A stretch of 27,601 nucleotides of DNA, from NCBI GenBank assembly GCA_002390225.1, contig DGOW01000095.1:1-27601 (forward strand). Reading direction: 5' to 3'. Shown here piece after piece: positions 1 to 8,582 of this stretch. This DNA comes from Gemmatimonadales bacterium UBA4456 (GTDB taxonomy: Bacteria > Gemmatimonadota > Gemmatimonadetes > Longimicrobiales > Gaopeijiaceae). The stretch's first letter is position 1; every line of letters starts with the position of its first letter. The notes below the pieces were generated by a model. The model searched no databases. It was not told where the DNA came from and saw nothing but the letters and a program-made list of their open reading frames with translations. Both the position numbers and the translations under genes were made by a program.

Positions 1-485
1 TGGAACATCACGTGCTGCAGGTAGATGGCGAGATCAAAAGCCAGGATCGAGATGACGAAGGCGAGCCACCCGGGCGCCTGGATCAACTGGAGCAGACCCC
101 AGCCGCGCTCTTCGGCGACCAGGGCCAGCCCTACGGCCAGAACGGGAAAAGCGAGGCGGACCAACACCGTATCGAGCACGACGATCGTGATATTGTTCGT
201 CCAGCGCAGCAGCCTCGGGATCTCCTGACGTCGACGCGGTGCAGCAAACTCGAGGGCAGCCATCACCGCGAGCACGCCGAAGAAGAACCCCAGACGAAAC
301 CCGGCCTCATTCGCGAGCAGCTGCTCGATCACCGGTCCACTGTCCACCACTCCACGGTCAGCCGCCGTGCCGACGACGCGATCGCCCTCAATGATCGTAA
401 TCGACTCTCCGGTGGTGCTGAGATAGCCGAGAAGAGTACTGAGCGCCTGGCCCGATCCGATGATGACGTGGTCAAAGTGAGGCAT
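1..485 (-). CDS. Sterol desaturase/fatty acid hydroxylase family protein, C-terminally cut by window edge, chimeric N-terminus
   Basis: The frame is open from an ATG at 485 to the left edge (161 codons visible). From about residue 55 it reads like the start of the membrane-bound fatty acid hydroxylase/sterol desaturase family: a first membrane helix (GFFFGVLAVMAALEF), a basic loop (APRRR), RWTNN, further hydrophobic helices, and DLAIYLQHVMF at the edge, where the family's first di-iron histidine cluster begins. The family oxidises or desaturates lipids in the membrane. The first ~41 residues do not belong to it: FDHVIIGSGQA followed by SITIIEGDRVVGT is the FAD/NAD-binding beta-alpha-beta start of a flavoprotein disulfide reductase, ending just where the redox CxxxxC would follow. 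A GTG around residue 45-46 could be the desaturase's own start, leaving the first part as a gene remnant. Desaturase assignment fairly sure; fusion status open. Confidence 0.75.
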   Translation of the reverse strand, partial: MPHFDHVIIGSGQALSTLLGYLSTTGESITIIEGDRVVGTAADRGVVDSGPVIEQLLANEAGFRLGFFFGVLAVMAALEFAAPRRRQEIPRLLRWTNNITIVVLDTVLVRLAFPVLAVGLALVAEERGWGLLQLIQAPGWLAFVISILAFDLAIYLQHVMF

Positions 486-602
486 GACCTTACGAGTAGA
501 ATGGTGTGTCGCGAGACAAACCTGGAGAGGTGATCCCGGGTCCCGCATCACCTTGCGAGCTGCCCGACCCCGGCGGACTTTCAACATCACGCTCGTCCAC
601 CC

Positions 603-617
603 AGACCGGAAGGGTCT
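603..617 (+). promoter_or_regulatory. Small hairpin presenting the Shine-Dalgarno of the S9 peptidase
   Basis: A perfect 5-bp inverted repeat, AGACC and GGTCT, encloses the loop GGAAG, which is the likely ribosome-binding sequence; the ATG follows at 620. The hairpin is seen in the sequence; any effect on translation is inference. Confidence 0.3.
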
Positions 618-619
618 CC

Positions 620-2695
620 ATGCGTCGCCTGGCCAACTCCCTGCTCATCCTTGCCGCCCTCGCGACCCTTGCTCCCTCTGCGCAGGCGCAGGCCGGCCGC
701 GCGCTCCAGCTCGAGGACTACTACGCCCTGAACTCCATCAGCGCTCCTCGGCTTTCACCCGATGGTCGCTGGGTCGCGTACACGGTCTCCGCTCGCGTCG
801 AGGAGGACAACTCCACGGACGTCGTAACATGGATTGTACAGGGTGATGGTTCAGGTAATCCGGCACGCGTGCAACACAACAGCCAAGACGTTTCCGAGCC
901 CTCCTGGGCCGATGGCATGCTACGCTTCGAGGATGAGGCTGGTGATCACTGGCTACTGGACCCGAATCGACTCGACGACGCTGCGACCCGAGCACCCGAT
1001 GAGGAGCTGGAGGGCGTGTTGAGCCCTGACGGGCGCTGGCGTGCCATCGTACGAGACATCCCCCGCCCCGTGCCACCCGCGCCCAATCTGACCGACTTCG
1101 AGCAGCGACATGCCGATCGATTCGAAGGTGTGCAGTTCGACTGGTACCCATTCGTGCGCGATGGGCAGGAATTCCCAGTCCCCGATCGCAGCGCGGCGGC
1201 CCCGGGCGAGATCTTCCTTGAGCCGGTGGACGGCTCTGAACAGGCCGTGCAGCTCACGCAGCTGGGGCTGCGCCCGGACAACGTCTCGTGGAGCCCTGAC
1301 GGCCGGATGATTCTCTTCACTGCAGATCCCAACGTCTTCAGTGAGCTCCTTTACGCGCAGACGGATGTCTTCACCGTTGACGTATCCGGTAACCTCACAC
1401 GACTCACCGAGGACGAGTTCACCTACTCCGGTGTGCGCTTCTCCCCGGATGGCGACTGGATTTCCTACATCCGCTCGTTCGGCACGGACTACATCATCGA
1501 CCGAAAGCTAGAGCACGGTGGACCTCGTGACCTCTACGTGCGGCCCGTGGCGGGTGGAGGTCAGGTCAACCTGACCGCCGACTTTGATCTTGATGCCGGC
1601 ACCCCCCGCTGGGCTCCCGATGGCGACCACATGTACTTCTCGACGGGCATCGGCGGCGCCACACACCTCTTCCGTGTATCACCGGAGGGTCGAGCCGTGG
1701 AGCAGGTCACGACTGGACTGCGTCGGATTCAAGGCCTGAGCATCGACGAGGACTTCGAGCGCATGGCATACACCGTGGGCCACTTCGATCGTCCACCGGA
1801 GATCTGGACCGCAGACATTGACGGCAACAACGAACGTCAACTTACGTCGGTCCATTCAGAGTTCCTCACCGAGGTGTCACCGAGTGGGTGGGAACGCGTC
1901 CTCTACGAGAGCTACGACGGAACGCCGATCGAGGGCTTCCTGCTGTACCCGCATGGCTACACCGAGGGGGCGGCCGCTGAGTACCCGCTCATCGTCGTGA
2001 ACCACGGGGGGCCCCACTCCGCATCCGGCTACGGCTTCAACTTTAAGAATCAGTTCTTTGCAGCGAACGGCTATTTTGTGTTTCTTCCAAACTTCCGCAG
2101 CTCAACGGGTTACGGCGATGACTTCAAGTGGGGTACTTGGGGTGCCTGGGGGACCAACGACGGTGAAGATGCGCTCGCCGGTGTTGACTACCTTATCGAC
2201 GAATACCCCATCGATATCAGCCGGGTCGGCTCCACGGGGCACTCCTACGGCGGGATCCTCACCAATTGGCTGATCACCCGATACCCGGATCGTTTTCGGG
2301 CCGCGGTGAGTGGTGCAGGCGCCTCGAACTGGACGAGCAACTACGCACACTCCGACGTCGCGCGGACCAAAGAACTCGAATTCATGGGCCGGCCGTGGGA
2401 GCCACAGGCGCAGGAGATCATGATCCGTCAGTCGGCATACCTGAATTCTGGCGGAGTGAAGGCAGCAACGCTCTTCGTACACGGAGAGGTGGATTACCGC
2501 GTACCGCTCGAAGGGGCGATCCAGCTATACACGTCACTTAAGAAGCAGGGCGTTCCTGCGGAATTGATTGTCTACGACGGCCAGGCTCACGGGATCCGAG
2601 GTCACTGGAACAACGTACACCGCATGATGAACGAACTGCGCTGGTGGGAGGAGTACCTCAAGCCGGTCCGGCCAAGGCTGACGAGCGACCGGTAG
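620..2695 (+). CDS. Secreted S9 family prolyl oligopeptidase (DPP IV / acylaminoacyl-peptidase type)
   Basis: A serine peptidase that would cleave short peptides outside the cytoplasm. The chosen start gives a Sec signal peptide (basic MRR, hydrophobic core, cut near AQAQA) and sits behind a GGAAG ribosome-binding sequence; the frame is open further upstream to 506 but that part looks non-coding. The product is 691 aa, usual for the family. The N-terminal two thirds is a beta-propeller with PD40-type repeats (LSPDGRW, WSPDGRM, FSPDGDW, WAPDGDH). The C-terminal alpha/beta hydrolase domain has the oxyanion motif NHGGPH, nucleophile Ser542 in GHSYGG, Asp625 in HGEVDYRVP and His657 in GQAHG, so the catalytic triad is complete. 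It is divergent from the desaturase-like gene and convergent with the small membrane protein at 2789. Substrate unknown. Confidence 0.93.
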   Translation: MRRLANSLLILAALATLAPSAQAQAGRALQLEDYYALNSISAPRLSPDGRWVAYTVSARVEEDNSTDVVTWIVQGDGSGNPARVQHNSQDVSEPSWADGMLRFEDEAGDHWLLDPNRLDDAATRAPDEELEGVLSPDGRWRAIVRDIPRPVPPAPNLTDFEQRHADRFEGVQFDWYPFVRDGQEFPVPDRSAAAPGEIFLEPVDGSEQAVQLTQLGLRPDNVSWSPDGRMILFTADPNVFSELLYAQTDVFTVDVSGNLTRLTEDEFTYSGVRFSPDGDWISYIRSFGTDYIIDRKLEHGGPRDLYVRPVAGGGQVNLTADFDLDAGTPRWAPDGDHMYFSTGIGGATHLFRVSPEGRAVEQVTTGLRRIQGLSIDEDFERMAYTVGHFDRPPEIWTADIDGNNERQLTSVHSEFLTEVSPSGWERVLYESYDGTPIEGFLLYPHGYTEGAAAEYPLIVVNHGGPHSASGYGFNFKNQFFAANGYFVFLPNFRSSTGYGDDFKWGTWGAWGTNDGEDALAGVDYLIDEYPIDISRVGSTGHSYGGILTNWLITRYPDRFRAAVSGAGASNWTSNYAHSDVARTKELEFMGRPWEPQAQEIMIRQSAYLNSGGVKAATLFVHGEVDYRVPLEGAIQLYTSLKKQGVPAELIVYDGQAHGIRGHWNNVHRMMNELRWWEEYLKPVRPRLTSDR

Positions 2696-2788
2696 CGTCG
2701 CGCATGATCCGCACCGATCCCGGCCCCGGGGACCGATCTCGGGCCGAGCTCGTGGATTGGGCCAGAGGGCTCGGGCGGTCCGGGCGGC

Positions 2789-3058
2789 TCAGTTTGCCCC
2801 GGATCGCCGCCGAGCGATCCACCACGCGCCAACGAACACGCCTACACCGATGATCATCACAGTCACCCCGACTTTCTGCATCAGCCAGAAACGATCGGCG
2901 AAGGTTACCGCCCCCATCGGCGGACCACCCGGTCCGGGCTGAAAGGACTGAACCTCCCGGAAGCCGAGCCAAGCCCGGCCCACAAGTGCGACGCCGGTCA
3001 GGAATACCAGGGCTCCAATGCCATCGAGCAGCCGGCCAATCCTCGGGACGGCGCTCAA
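2789..3058 (-). CDS. Small two-helix membrane protein, unknown function
   Basis: An 89-aa protein with two hydrophobic segments (about residues 12-32 and 63-82), a short Gly/Pro-rich loop between them (PGPGGPPMG) and a basic end (ARRRSGAN), fitting a small inner-membrane protein with N- and C-termini on the same side. I do not recognise a family. It lies 39 bases downstream of the AEC transporter on the same strand and is likely its operon partner. Membrane-like composition and operon position argue for a real gene; length and lack of a family keep confidence moderate. Confidence 0.6.
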   Translation of the reverse strand: MSAVPRIGRLLDGIGALVFLTGVALVGRAWLGFREVQSFQPGPGGPPMGAVTFADRFWLMQKVGVTVMIIGVGVFVGAWWIARRRSGAN

Positions 3059-3097
3059 AAGGGTCTCCCTTCGGGCAGATCGTGAACTCCAGATACG

Positions 3098-3994
3098 CTA
3101 CGCACCCATCAGCACCAGTAGAATCGAGAGCGTCACCACGGACACTCCTGAAGAAATGACCACCACGCTCGCAGCGACCTCTGTCGCAGCCTCATAGCGC
3201 GCTCCGAAAAGGTACACCATCGCCCCACTGGGCATCCCGGCCATGAGGACCGCCACGGGGGCCCAAGGGGCCTCCAGACCTAAAATTGGAACAACGAGCA
3301 CCCAGGCCAGCAGTGGCTGCACAACGAGCTTGATCCCCGTGAGCACCGCGGCAGGTCCTATCTGACCCTCCAGACGGTAACCGGCCAGGGATGACCCTAG
3401 TGCAAGCAGGGCACAAGGGATCGCCACCCACACCATGACCTGCGCCGCGGCCTCCACGGGACCAGGCAGAGTCAAACCAAGGAGGTTCGTCACCAAGCCT
3501 AGCAGGATGCCCAAAATGATCGGGTTGGCTAGGACTTCGAGGATCAGTCGCGCAATCCGGAACTGGCTCGCCTGCCCTCCGGGCTGCCGAACGGATTCGA
3601 TCAGAATGATCGAGATGGGTAGTAATGTGGCTGAGTGAACAGAGATGATCAGAAAGACGGGCACCGTCGCCTGATCGCCGAATGCGCTGAGCATGAGGGG
3701 AATGCCCAGGAGCACTGTATTGGAGAATCCCGCACCCAGCCCGTGAATCGCCTGTTCGTCGATGGAGAGGTGGAAGAAGAACCGCGCGGAGAGCATTCCG
3801 AGCCCATAGGCCGCAAACGCACTCGCGTAGTAGCCGAACAGGAACCCCCACGCGATCTGTGCAGGGAAGTCGATCGTGGCGATCCGATAAAACAACATGA
3901 TCGGAATCGCCGCGTTGAAGACGAACAGAACCAGCCAGCGCACGCCCGCTTCCCCTATCAGCCCGATGCGCACCAGGACAAACCCGACGGCCAT
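3098..3994 (-). CDS. AEC (auxin efflux carrier) family transporter
   Basis: A membrane permease of the AEC/bile-arsenite-riboflavin transporter group, typically exporting small organic acids. The 298 aa from the first ATG hold about nine to ten hydrophobic helices, with typical segments such as LVLFVFNAAIPIMLF near the start, LANPIILGILLGL in the middle and MPSGAMVYLFGARYE near the end. The ATG at 3994 falls inside the first helix: the preceding 14-15 codons read LTQLVSIIAPVFGV, which is AEC-like, yet contain no ATG, GTG or TTG before an in-frame TAG at 4046-4048. A CTG at 4036 or 4039 may be the true start. It follows the amidohydrolase by about 43 bases on the same strand. Family sure; start and substrate not. 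Confidence 0.88.
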   Translation of the reverse strand: MAVGFVLVRIGLIGEAGVRWLVLFVFNAAIPIMLFYRIATIDFPAQIAWGFLFGYYASAFAAYGLGMLSARFFFHLSIDEQAIHGLGAGFSNTVLLGIPLMLSAFGDQATVPVFLIISVHSATLLPISIILIESVRQPGGQASQFRIARLILEVLANPIILGILLGLVTNLLGLTLPGPVEAAAQVMVWVAIPCALLALGSSLAGYRLEGQIGPAAVLTGIKLVVQPLLAWVLVVPILGLEAPWAPVAVLMAGMPSGAMVYLFGARYEAATEVAASVVVISSGVSVVTLSILLVLMGA

Positions 3995-4082
3995 GACCCC
4001 GAAGACGGGGGCGATGATGGAGACGAGCTGAGTCAGCAGTCGAAGCTAGCTCAAGAAGATGTGATGCCAGGCGTGCGCTGGT

Positions 4083-5501
4083 TCAGTTTACCAATGCACT
4101 CAAGGCTCCGCGGTTCAGCAGCTGACCCTTCGTCACCACCGCCTCGATCGCGCGAGTGTTCGTGATGTCGTCGAGGGGGTTGGCGGTCAGGAGCACGAGA
4201 TCAGCCACGCGGCCGGTCTCGATCGTCCCCATCTCACCCTGCAGTCCGAAAAACTCGGCCGGGTGCACGGTCGCTGCCCTGAGGGCCTCGAGTGGAGACA
4301 GGCCGGCACGCACCAGGAGTTCGAGCTCGCTGTGCAGGCTGTAACCGGGCGCAGCAAATCCGATGGGGGTGTCCGTACCCGCTCCGATCGGGACACCCGC
4401 CTCATGCATGAGTCCAACGAGGAAAAGACTCCACTCGCCGTATGTCAGATCGCGCATGGGGCCACCCTGACCGTTGGCTTCCGTCGCCTCACGCCACTCC
4501 TCAGCGGCGTCTGCGGGCAACTTGTCGAGCAGTGTGTCCCAATCGGCTCGCGCGAATGGCGGCATGACGCCGAGCGCATTCAGGCGCAGCGTTGGCACCT
4601 GGATCGTATTCATCATCGCGGAGATGACCTCGGCACAGCTGGCCTCGTCGTATGCCTCGACCGCCGGGATCCGCTGCAGATTGTGCAGGCTGGACCGCAG
4701 ATCCCCCCCTGAGATACCGTCGGGATTAGCCAACCGAGCCTGGCGTTCGGCCACCCACACGTCTCCGTCGGCTACGCAGTCCATCTCGATATTACGTAGG
4801 TGCTCGAGGGACTGAACGTGGGGCCCTACGTCGCGTGCGCGCATCGAGAGCGGCACATGCCCATCCATCGGGAGGCCGCGGGCGCTCGCTTCCTCCACCA
4901 GCACCTCGAAGATCTCGGGCGTGACCATCTCGTAGATCTTGAGGAAGTCGACTCCGGCCTCGGCCAGCCGGGCAACATTGGCCCTGGCCGTCTCGACGTC
5001 GGGGTTCCCGATCCCGAGCGGCGGGCGGCCGTTTCCGTCATAAACCACGTACTCCCCGTCCAGCAACGGGCCGGCGTAGAAGACGCGGGGTGCCGTCGCG
5101 CCCTCGACCTTCAGCGGTGCAACCGCAGCCAGCACCGGATCGAGTGGCCCACCCGTATCGCGGATACTCGTGATGCCATGATTGAGGAAGAGCCCGGCCA
5201 TCGCGTCGGTGAAACGCTCGTCATAGGTGAGGTGGACGTGGAAGTCCCAGAGCCCGGGGATCAGGTACTGCCCGGAACCGTCGACCGTCTCGATCGCGTC
5301 AACGGCCTCTCCGGCAGGCATGACAGCGGAGATCAGGCCGTTCTCGACCAGAACAGTCTGTGCCTCGCGGGTCCCGTTGACCGCGTCGATCACGGTCACA
5401 TTCTCGATGGCGAGGTCAGCCGCAGGAACAGCGCCGCCGCAGGCGGCGAGGAAGTAGAGCGATGCGGCGAACGCGGTCGGACGAACGGATCGGTAAAGCA
5501 T
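4083..5501 (-). CDS. Amidohydrolase-family lipoprotein (imidazolonepropionase-like)
   Basis: A metal-dependent hydrolase of the amidohydrolase superfamily, exported and lipid-anchored. The 472-aa product starts with a lipoprotein signal peptide: a hydrophobic run ending in the lipobox LAAC, with acylated Cys21. The TIM-barrel metal ligands are visible: His88 and His90 in DFHVHL, a candidate bridging Lys188 in FLKIY, His215 in DGHVPLS, His234 in SLEHLRN and Asp377 in GAGTDTP. The end (TGRVADLVLLTANPL) is the usual beta-sandwich tail. Such lipoproteins are often annotated as imidazolonepropionase or prolidase relatives, but sequence alone does not fix the substrate. It sits upstream of the AEC transporter, so hydrolysis product and transport could be linked; that link is inference. 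Confidence 0.9.
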   Translation of the reverse strand: MLYRSVRPTAFAASLYFLAACGGAVPAADLAIENVTVIDAVNGTREAQTVLVENGLISAVMPAGEAVDAIETVDGSGQYLIPGLWDFHVHLTYDERFTDAMAGLFLNHGITSIRDTGGPLDPVLAAVAPLKVEGATAPRVFYAGPLLDGEYVVYDGNGRPPLGIGNPDVETARANVARLAEAGVDFLKIYEMVTPEIFEVLVEEASARGLPMDGHVPLSMRARDVGPHVQSLEHLRNIEMDCVADGDVWVAERQARLANPDGISGGDLRSSLHNLQRIPAVEAYDEASCAEVISAMMNTIQVPTLRLNALGVMPPFARADWDTLLDKLPADAAEEWREATEANGQGGPMRDLTYGEWSLFLVGLMHEAGVPIGAGTDTPIGFAAPGYSLHSELELLVRAGLSPLEALRAATVHPAEFFGLQGEMGTIETGRVADLVLLTANPLDDITNTRAIEAVVTKGQLLNRGALSALVN

Positions 5502-5599
5502 ACCTGTAGCCTGTCTCAGGGATACGACTCGGATAACCTAGGTGTTGGGGACGATCGTCGGCCACGGGTGATCGGCAGCCCGTGGTCCCCCGGAGAGAA

Positions 5600-7189
5600 T
5601 CAGGACGCTTGATCCCCCAGAATCTGCCTTGCCGCCAGCCAACCTGGCCCACCCGTCACGCACCCTCCCGGATGGGTACCGGATCCGCACTGGTAGTAGC
5701 CGGATATCGGGGTGCGGTACTGGTTCCAGCCCGGCGCCGGCCGATTCAGAAACAGCTGGTCCTCAAACAGCTCACCTGCGAAAATGTTGCCCTCGCTGAG
5801 CCCGATCAGACGCTCGATATCGAGCGGGGTGACAACCTCACGATGCAGGATCAACTCACTGAACCCGGGGAAGAACTCCTCGATGGTCTGCTCCACCGTG
5901 TTGCCCAGATTGTCGCGCTCGGTCTCCCAGTCACCCTCCGCGAGATGGTACGGCGCATACATCACGAAGCACGACATGACATGTTTGCCCGGAGGAGCCA
6001 TATCAGGGTCAAGCGTGGATTGCACAGAGCAATCCAGGAACGGGCGGCGGCTGATACGTCCCGCCTCGCAGTCCGCCCAGGCCTCCATCAGGTAGTCGAT
6101 CGAGGGGCCGAGGTTCGTGAACCCCATGAAAATGTCGTCACGGCCCTCGAATCCCGGGAACGTGGGGAGGTCGGACAAGGCGAAATTCACCTTTGCTGCG
6201 GTGCCCTGGAACTTGAAATCCCGGATATGGCCGACGAGATCGCTGGGGAGGTCATCGGGATCGACGAGTCTGAGGAACGTCTGGCGAGGGTCGAGCGCGC
6301 TGACGACCAGGTCTGAATCCAGCACCGTACCGTCTTCCAGCTGCACCCCCGTCGCCCGCCCGCCCTCGTATCGGACCCGAGCCGCACCCGCGTTCAGGCG
6401 GATGGTCCCACCGAAGCTCTCGTATGCTCGAGCCAGCACCTGGGTGAAGCCTCCGTTTCCACCCTTATGGAAACCCCAGTGCCCGGGCTCGCCGTCGTAT
6501 TCACCGAGCTTGTGAAATAGCCAGACCAGCCCGGACTCCCGGTCCCGCACGCTGCAGCGGCTCCCGATGATCCCGCTCGAGGCATAGAGTGATTTCACGA
6601 GATCGTTCTCGAAATATTCGTCGAGAATCTCGGCGGCGCTCTTCGTCCTGAACGTCTCGAACATCGTCCGAACCTCAGGCTCGAGCTCTTCGAACCAGCC
6701 TTTCAGCTCGGCCATCGCCGCGATCTCGGCGGGGTCGTCACTCAGGCTGTTCGGCGGAATCCGGTCCATCCACGGCTTCAGCGCCCGGACCAGCCGTGCA
6801 ATGATGTGATCGAGGTCCCGAGCGGCTTCGGCGTCGGCGGGTGAGTGACGCGCGATTTCGTGGTAGTTCGCATCCGCGTCTGCGCCCAGCAGGAGGTACT
6901 CCCCATCCAGACCGGGCTGGAACGTATTCACGAGCGGCAGCACCATCATCCCGTGCCTCACCAGCTCGAGGTCGTGTACGATCTCGGGGCGCAGGAGGCT
7001 GATTGCGTAGGAGAACGTCGTGAACTTGAATCCGGGGACGACCTCCTCGGTGATCGTCGCACCCCCGACGAGGTGGCGCCGCTCGAGCAGCAGCGTGTTC
7101 AGCCCGGCCTTCGCCAGGTAGCAGGCGTTCACCAGCCCGTTGTGACCCGCCCCGATGACGATCGCGTCATACCGCTGGGCGTCGCTCAC
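5600..7189 (-). CDS. FAD-dependent oxidoreductase, PYROXD2/CrtI-like
   Basis: A 529-aa flavoprotein of the phytoene desaturase-like amine-oxidase superfamily, closest in style to PYROXD2. The N-terminus carries the FAD-binding Rossmann fold: GAGHNG at residues 13-18 and the ribose-binding Glu at the end of the second strand (LLLERR), then VGGATITEE. The C-terminal FAD contact region includes YQCGSGTHPGGCVTGGPGW. The start is a GTG overlapping the stop of the upstream GcvT-like gene (GTGA), so the two are translationally coupled. Carotenoid desaturases share this fold, but no other carotenoid gene is nearby; an oxidative role tied to the GcvT-like partner is more likely. Family sure, substrate unknown. 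Confidence 0.9.
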   Translation of the reverse strand: MSDAQRYDAIVIGAGHNGLVNACYLAKAGLNTLLLERRHLVGGATITEEVVPGFKFTTFSYAISLLRPEIVHDLELVRHGMMVLPLVNTFQPGLDGEYLLLGADADANYHEIARHSPADAEAARDLDHIIARLVRALKPWMDRIPPNSLSDDPAEIAAMAELKGWFEELEPEVRTMFETFRTKSAAEILDEYFENDLVKSLYASSGIIGSRCSVRDRESGLVWLFHKLGEYDGEPGHWGFHKGGNGGFTQVLARAYESFGGTIRLNAGAARVRYEGGRATGVQLEDGTVLDSDLVVSALDPRQTFLRLVDPDDLPSDLVGHIRDFKFQGTAAKVNFALSDLPTFPGFEGRDDIFMGFTNLGPSIDYLMEAWADCEAGRISRRPFLDCSVQSTLDPDMAPPGKHVMSCFVMYAPYHLAEGDWETERDNLGNTVEQTIEEFFPGFSELILHREVVTPLDIERLIGLSEGNIFAGELFEDQLFLNRPAPGWNQYRTPISGYYQCGSGTHPGGCVTGGPGWLAARQILGDQAS

Positions 7190-8424
7190 GACCGGCCCTC
7201 CTCCGCCATGGGTGCCGTCTTGAGCGCCGGGTTGAAGAACGGCATCCGTCCGACACGGGCGAGCACGTTCTGGGGTCGTCGGATGACCGTGACTTCGAGG
7301 TCGACCTCCGTTCCCGGCTCCGCCAGGTCAAGCGGCAGCTTGGCGATCGCGAGGGGTATGCGCAGGAGAGACGAGGTTGTGAAGCTGCTCGCATATCCGG
7401 CGTAATCCCACTCCGTGGTTCCTCGCCGATAGATACTCATGGTCGACTCCGAATACACCTCGTGCCGAGGTGGAACGACACCGGCGTCCGTGTACACGCG
7501 CTCGTAATCGTGCCAATCGACAGCCAGACCGACCGTGGTCCAGCGGCTCGTACGCTCCTGAAGCTCAGACTCGATCGCGGTGCGCCCAACAAAGTCCCGA
7601 TCATCGTCAGCAAGCGTTCGAAACATCCATGACCATCCGAGCTCAACAGGCGTCTCACGCTGTTCGTCTACCCACGCAAAGCGCGACGAGTGGAAGTCCG
7701 CACCCATGAGAAGCAGGCCTGCCTCGATCCGCGCCATTTTGAGCGCAGTGGTGCCAATCGGCGTGATGTTGTGGCCACGACCCGCGTCCATCACGGCGTC
7801 CCATACCGTGCACGCGTCCTGTGCAGGAATCCAGAGCTCATAGCCCAGATCACCGGTGTACCCGGTTCGTGAGACCACCACCGGACATCCCTCGATCTCG
7901 GTCCGTACGACGCTGAAGTAACGCAGGGGTGTCGCATCGTCGGTCAGCTGACGGATCACGCCGTGCGCATGCGGCCCCTGCAGGGCGAGGATCCCGAAGG
8001 CTCGAGACACGTCCTCGATCTCCACGTCCGCACTCATGTCTCTCGCAACGACGCGGAAGTAACGGAGCGTCGGTTCGGCGGCGGTCAGCCAGTACTCGCC
8101 TTCAGCCACCTGCATGATGACACCGTCCTGGAGCACAAAGCCGCGCTCGTCGCACCAGCATGTGTACTGGGCCCGACCGGGCGGACATCCGGCAATGTCA
8201 CGCGCAAGCACACGGGACAGAAACCGTTCTGCATCCGATCCGGTGACCTTGTACTTGAAGAGCGGAGTCGTGTCGAGAAGCGAAACCGAATTCCGGATCG
8301 CGTAGTATTCGGCCGTGAGCGAATACTGGTACTGAGGCGGAACGAGGTATCCGGCCCAGTGCTTCCAGAGCCCGGCCTGGTTCTCGGCTTCGACTCGAGG
8401 GTGAAACGGGGTGGTGAGGGGCAT
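7186..8424 (-). CDS. GcvT-like aminomethyltransferase / folate-dependent demethylase family protein
   Basis: A 412-aa protein of the GcvT/DmdA family, which moves one-carbon groups from small methylated or aminomethyl substrates to tetrahydrofolate. Family hallmarks are YYAIRNSVSLLDTTPLFKY near residues 40-60, GSDAERFLSRVLARDI, then CDERGFVLQDGVI, FGILALQGPHA, and SRTGYTGDLGYELW, the conserved folate-pocket stretch; the C-terminal barrel domain follows. It is not clearly the glycine-cleavage T protein: no gcvH or gcvP is beside it and it is longer at both ends. It is the first gene of a coupled pair with the PYROXD2-like oxidase. DMSP demethylase and sarcosine/dimethylglycine-oxidase-type demethylases share this fold, so the substrate is open. 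Confidence 0.86.
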   Translation of the reverse strand: MPLTTPFHPRVEAENQAGLWKHWAGYLVPPQYQYSLTAEYYAIRNSVSLLDTTPLFKYKVTGSDAERFLSRVLARDIAGCPPGRAQYTCWCDERGFVLQDGVIMQVAEGEYWLTAAEPTLRYFRVVARDMSADVEIEDVSRAFGILALQGPHAHGVIRQLTDDATPLRYFSVVRTEIEGCPVVVSRTGYTGDLGYELWIPAQDACTVWDAVMDAGRGHNITPIGTTALKMARIEAGLLLMGADFHSSRFAWVDEQRETPVELGWSWMFRTLADDDRDFVGRTAIESELQERTSRWTTVGLAVDWHDYERVYTDAGVVPPRHEVYSESTMSIYRRGTTEWDYAGYASSFTTSSLLRIPLAIAKLPLDLAEPGTEVDLEVTVIRRPQNVLARVGRMPFFNPALKTAPMAEEGRS

Positions 8425-8550
8425 CGTCGCCGACGCGTGCGGGGGCGGTCTCGTAGGGCGCCCCCAAGGTATGTCGACGGTCCTCAGACGCCATGGGTCA
8501 GCGTGCCGGATATTCTCAGGGATCGCGTCGAAATCGCTTGATTGGATGGG

Positions 8551-8573
8551 CCACCGGACCTAGTGTCCGGTGG
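8551..8573. repeat. Perfect 9-bp inverted repeat upstream of the peroxidase gene
   Basis: CCACCGGAC and GTCCGGTGG flank a 5-base loop (CTAGT). It lies in the 198-base gap between two divergent genes, 50 bases before the peroxidase start. It could be an operator for a dimeric regulator or an RNA hairpin; no T-run follows, so a terminator is less likely. Confidence 0.55.
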
Positions 8574-8582
8574 TACGTACAC

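Noticed and set aside
12..533. Plus-strand open frame of 173 codons at the left edge
   Set aside because: It is antisense to the desaturase-like gene, whose translation shows clear family features; the plus-strand product is polar, low-complexity and unlike any family.
2744..2774. Inverted repeat CCGAGC/GCTCGG after the S9 peptidase, as a terminator
   Set aside because: Only 6 bp with a 19-base loop and no T-run; too weak to call.
4046..4048. In-frame TAG before the AEC gene as a recoded stop
   Set aside because: The tRNA-Sec found here reads TGA, not TAG, and the codons upstream of the TAG do not extend the AEC family similarity.
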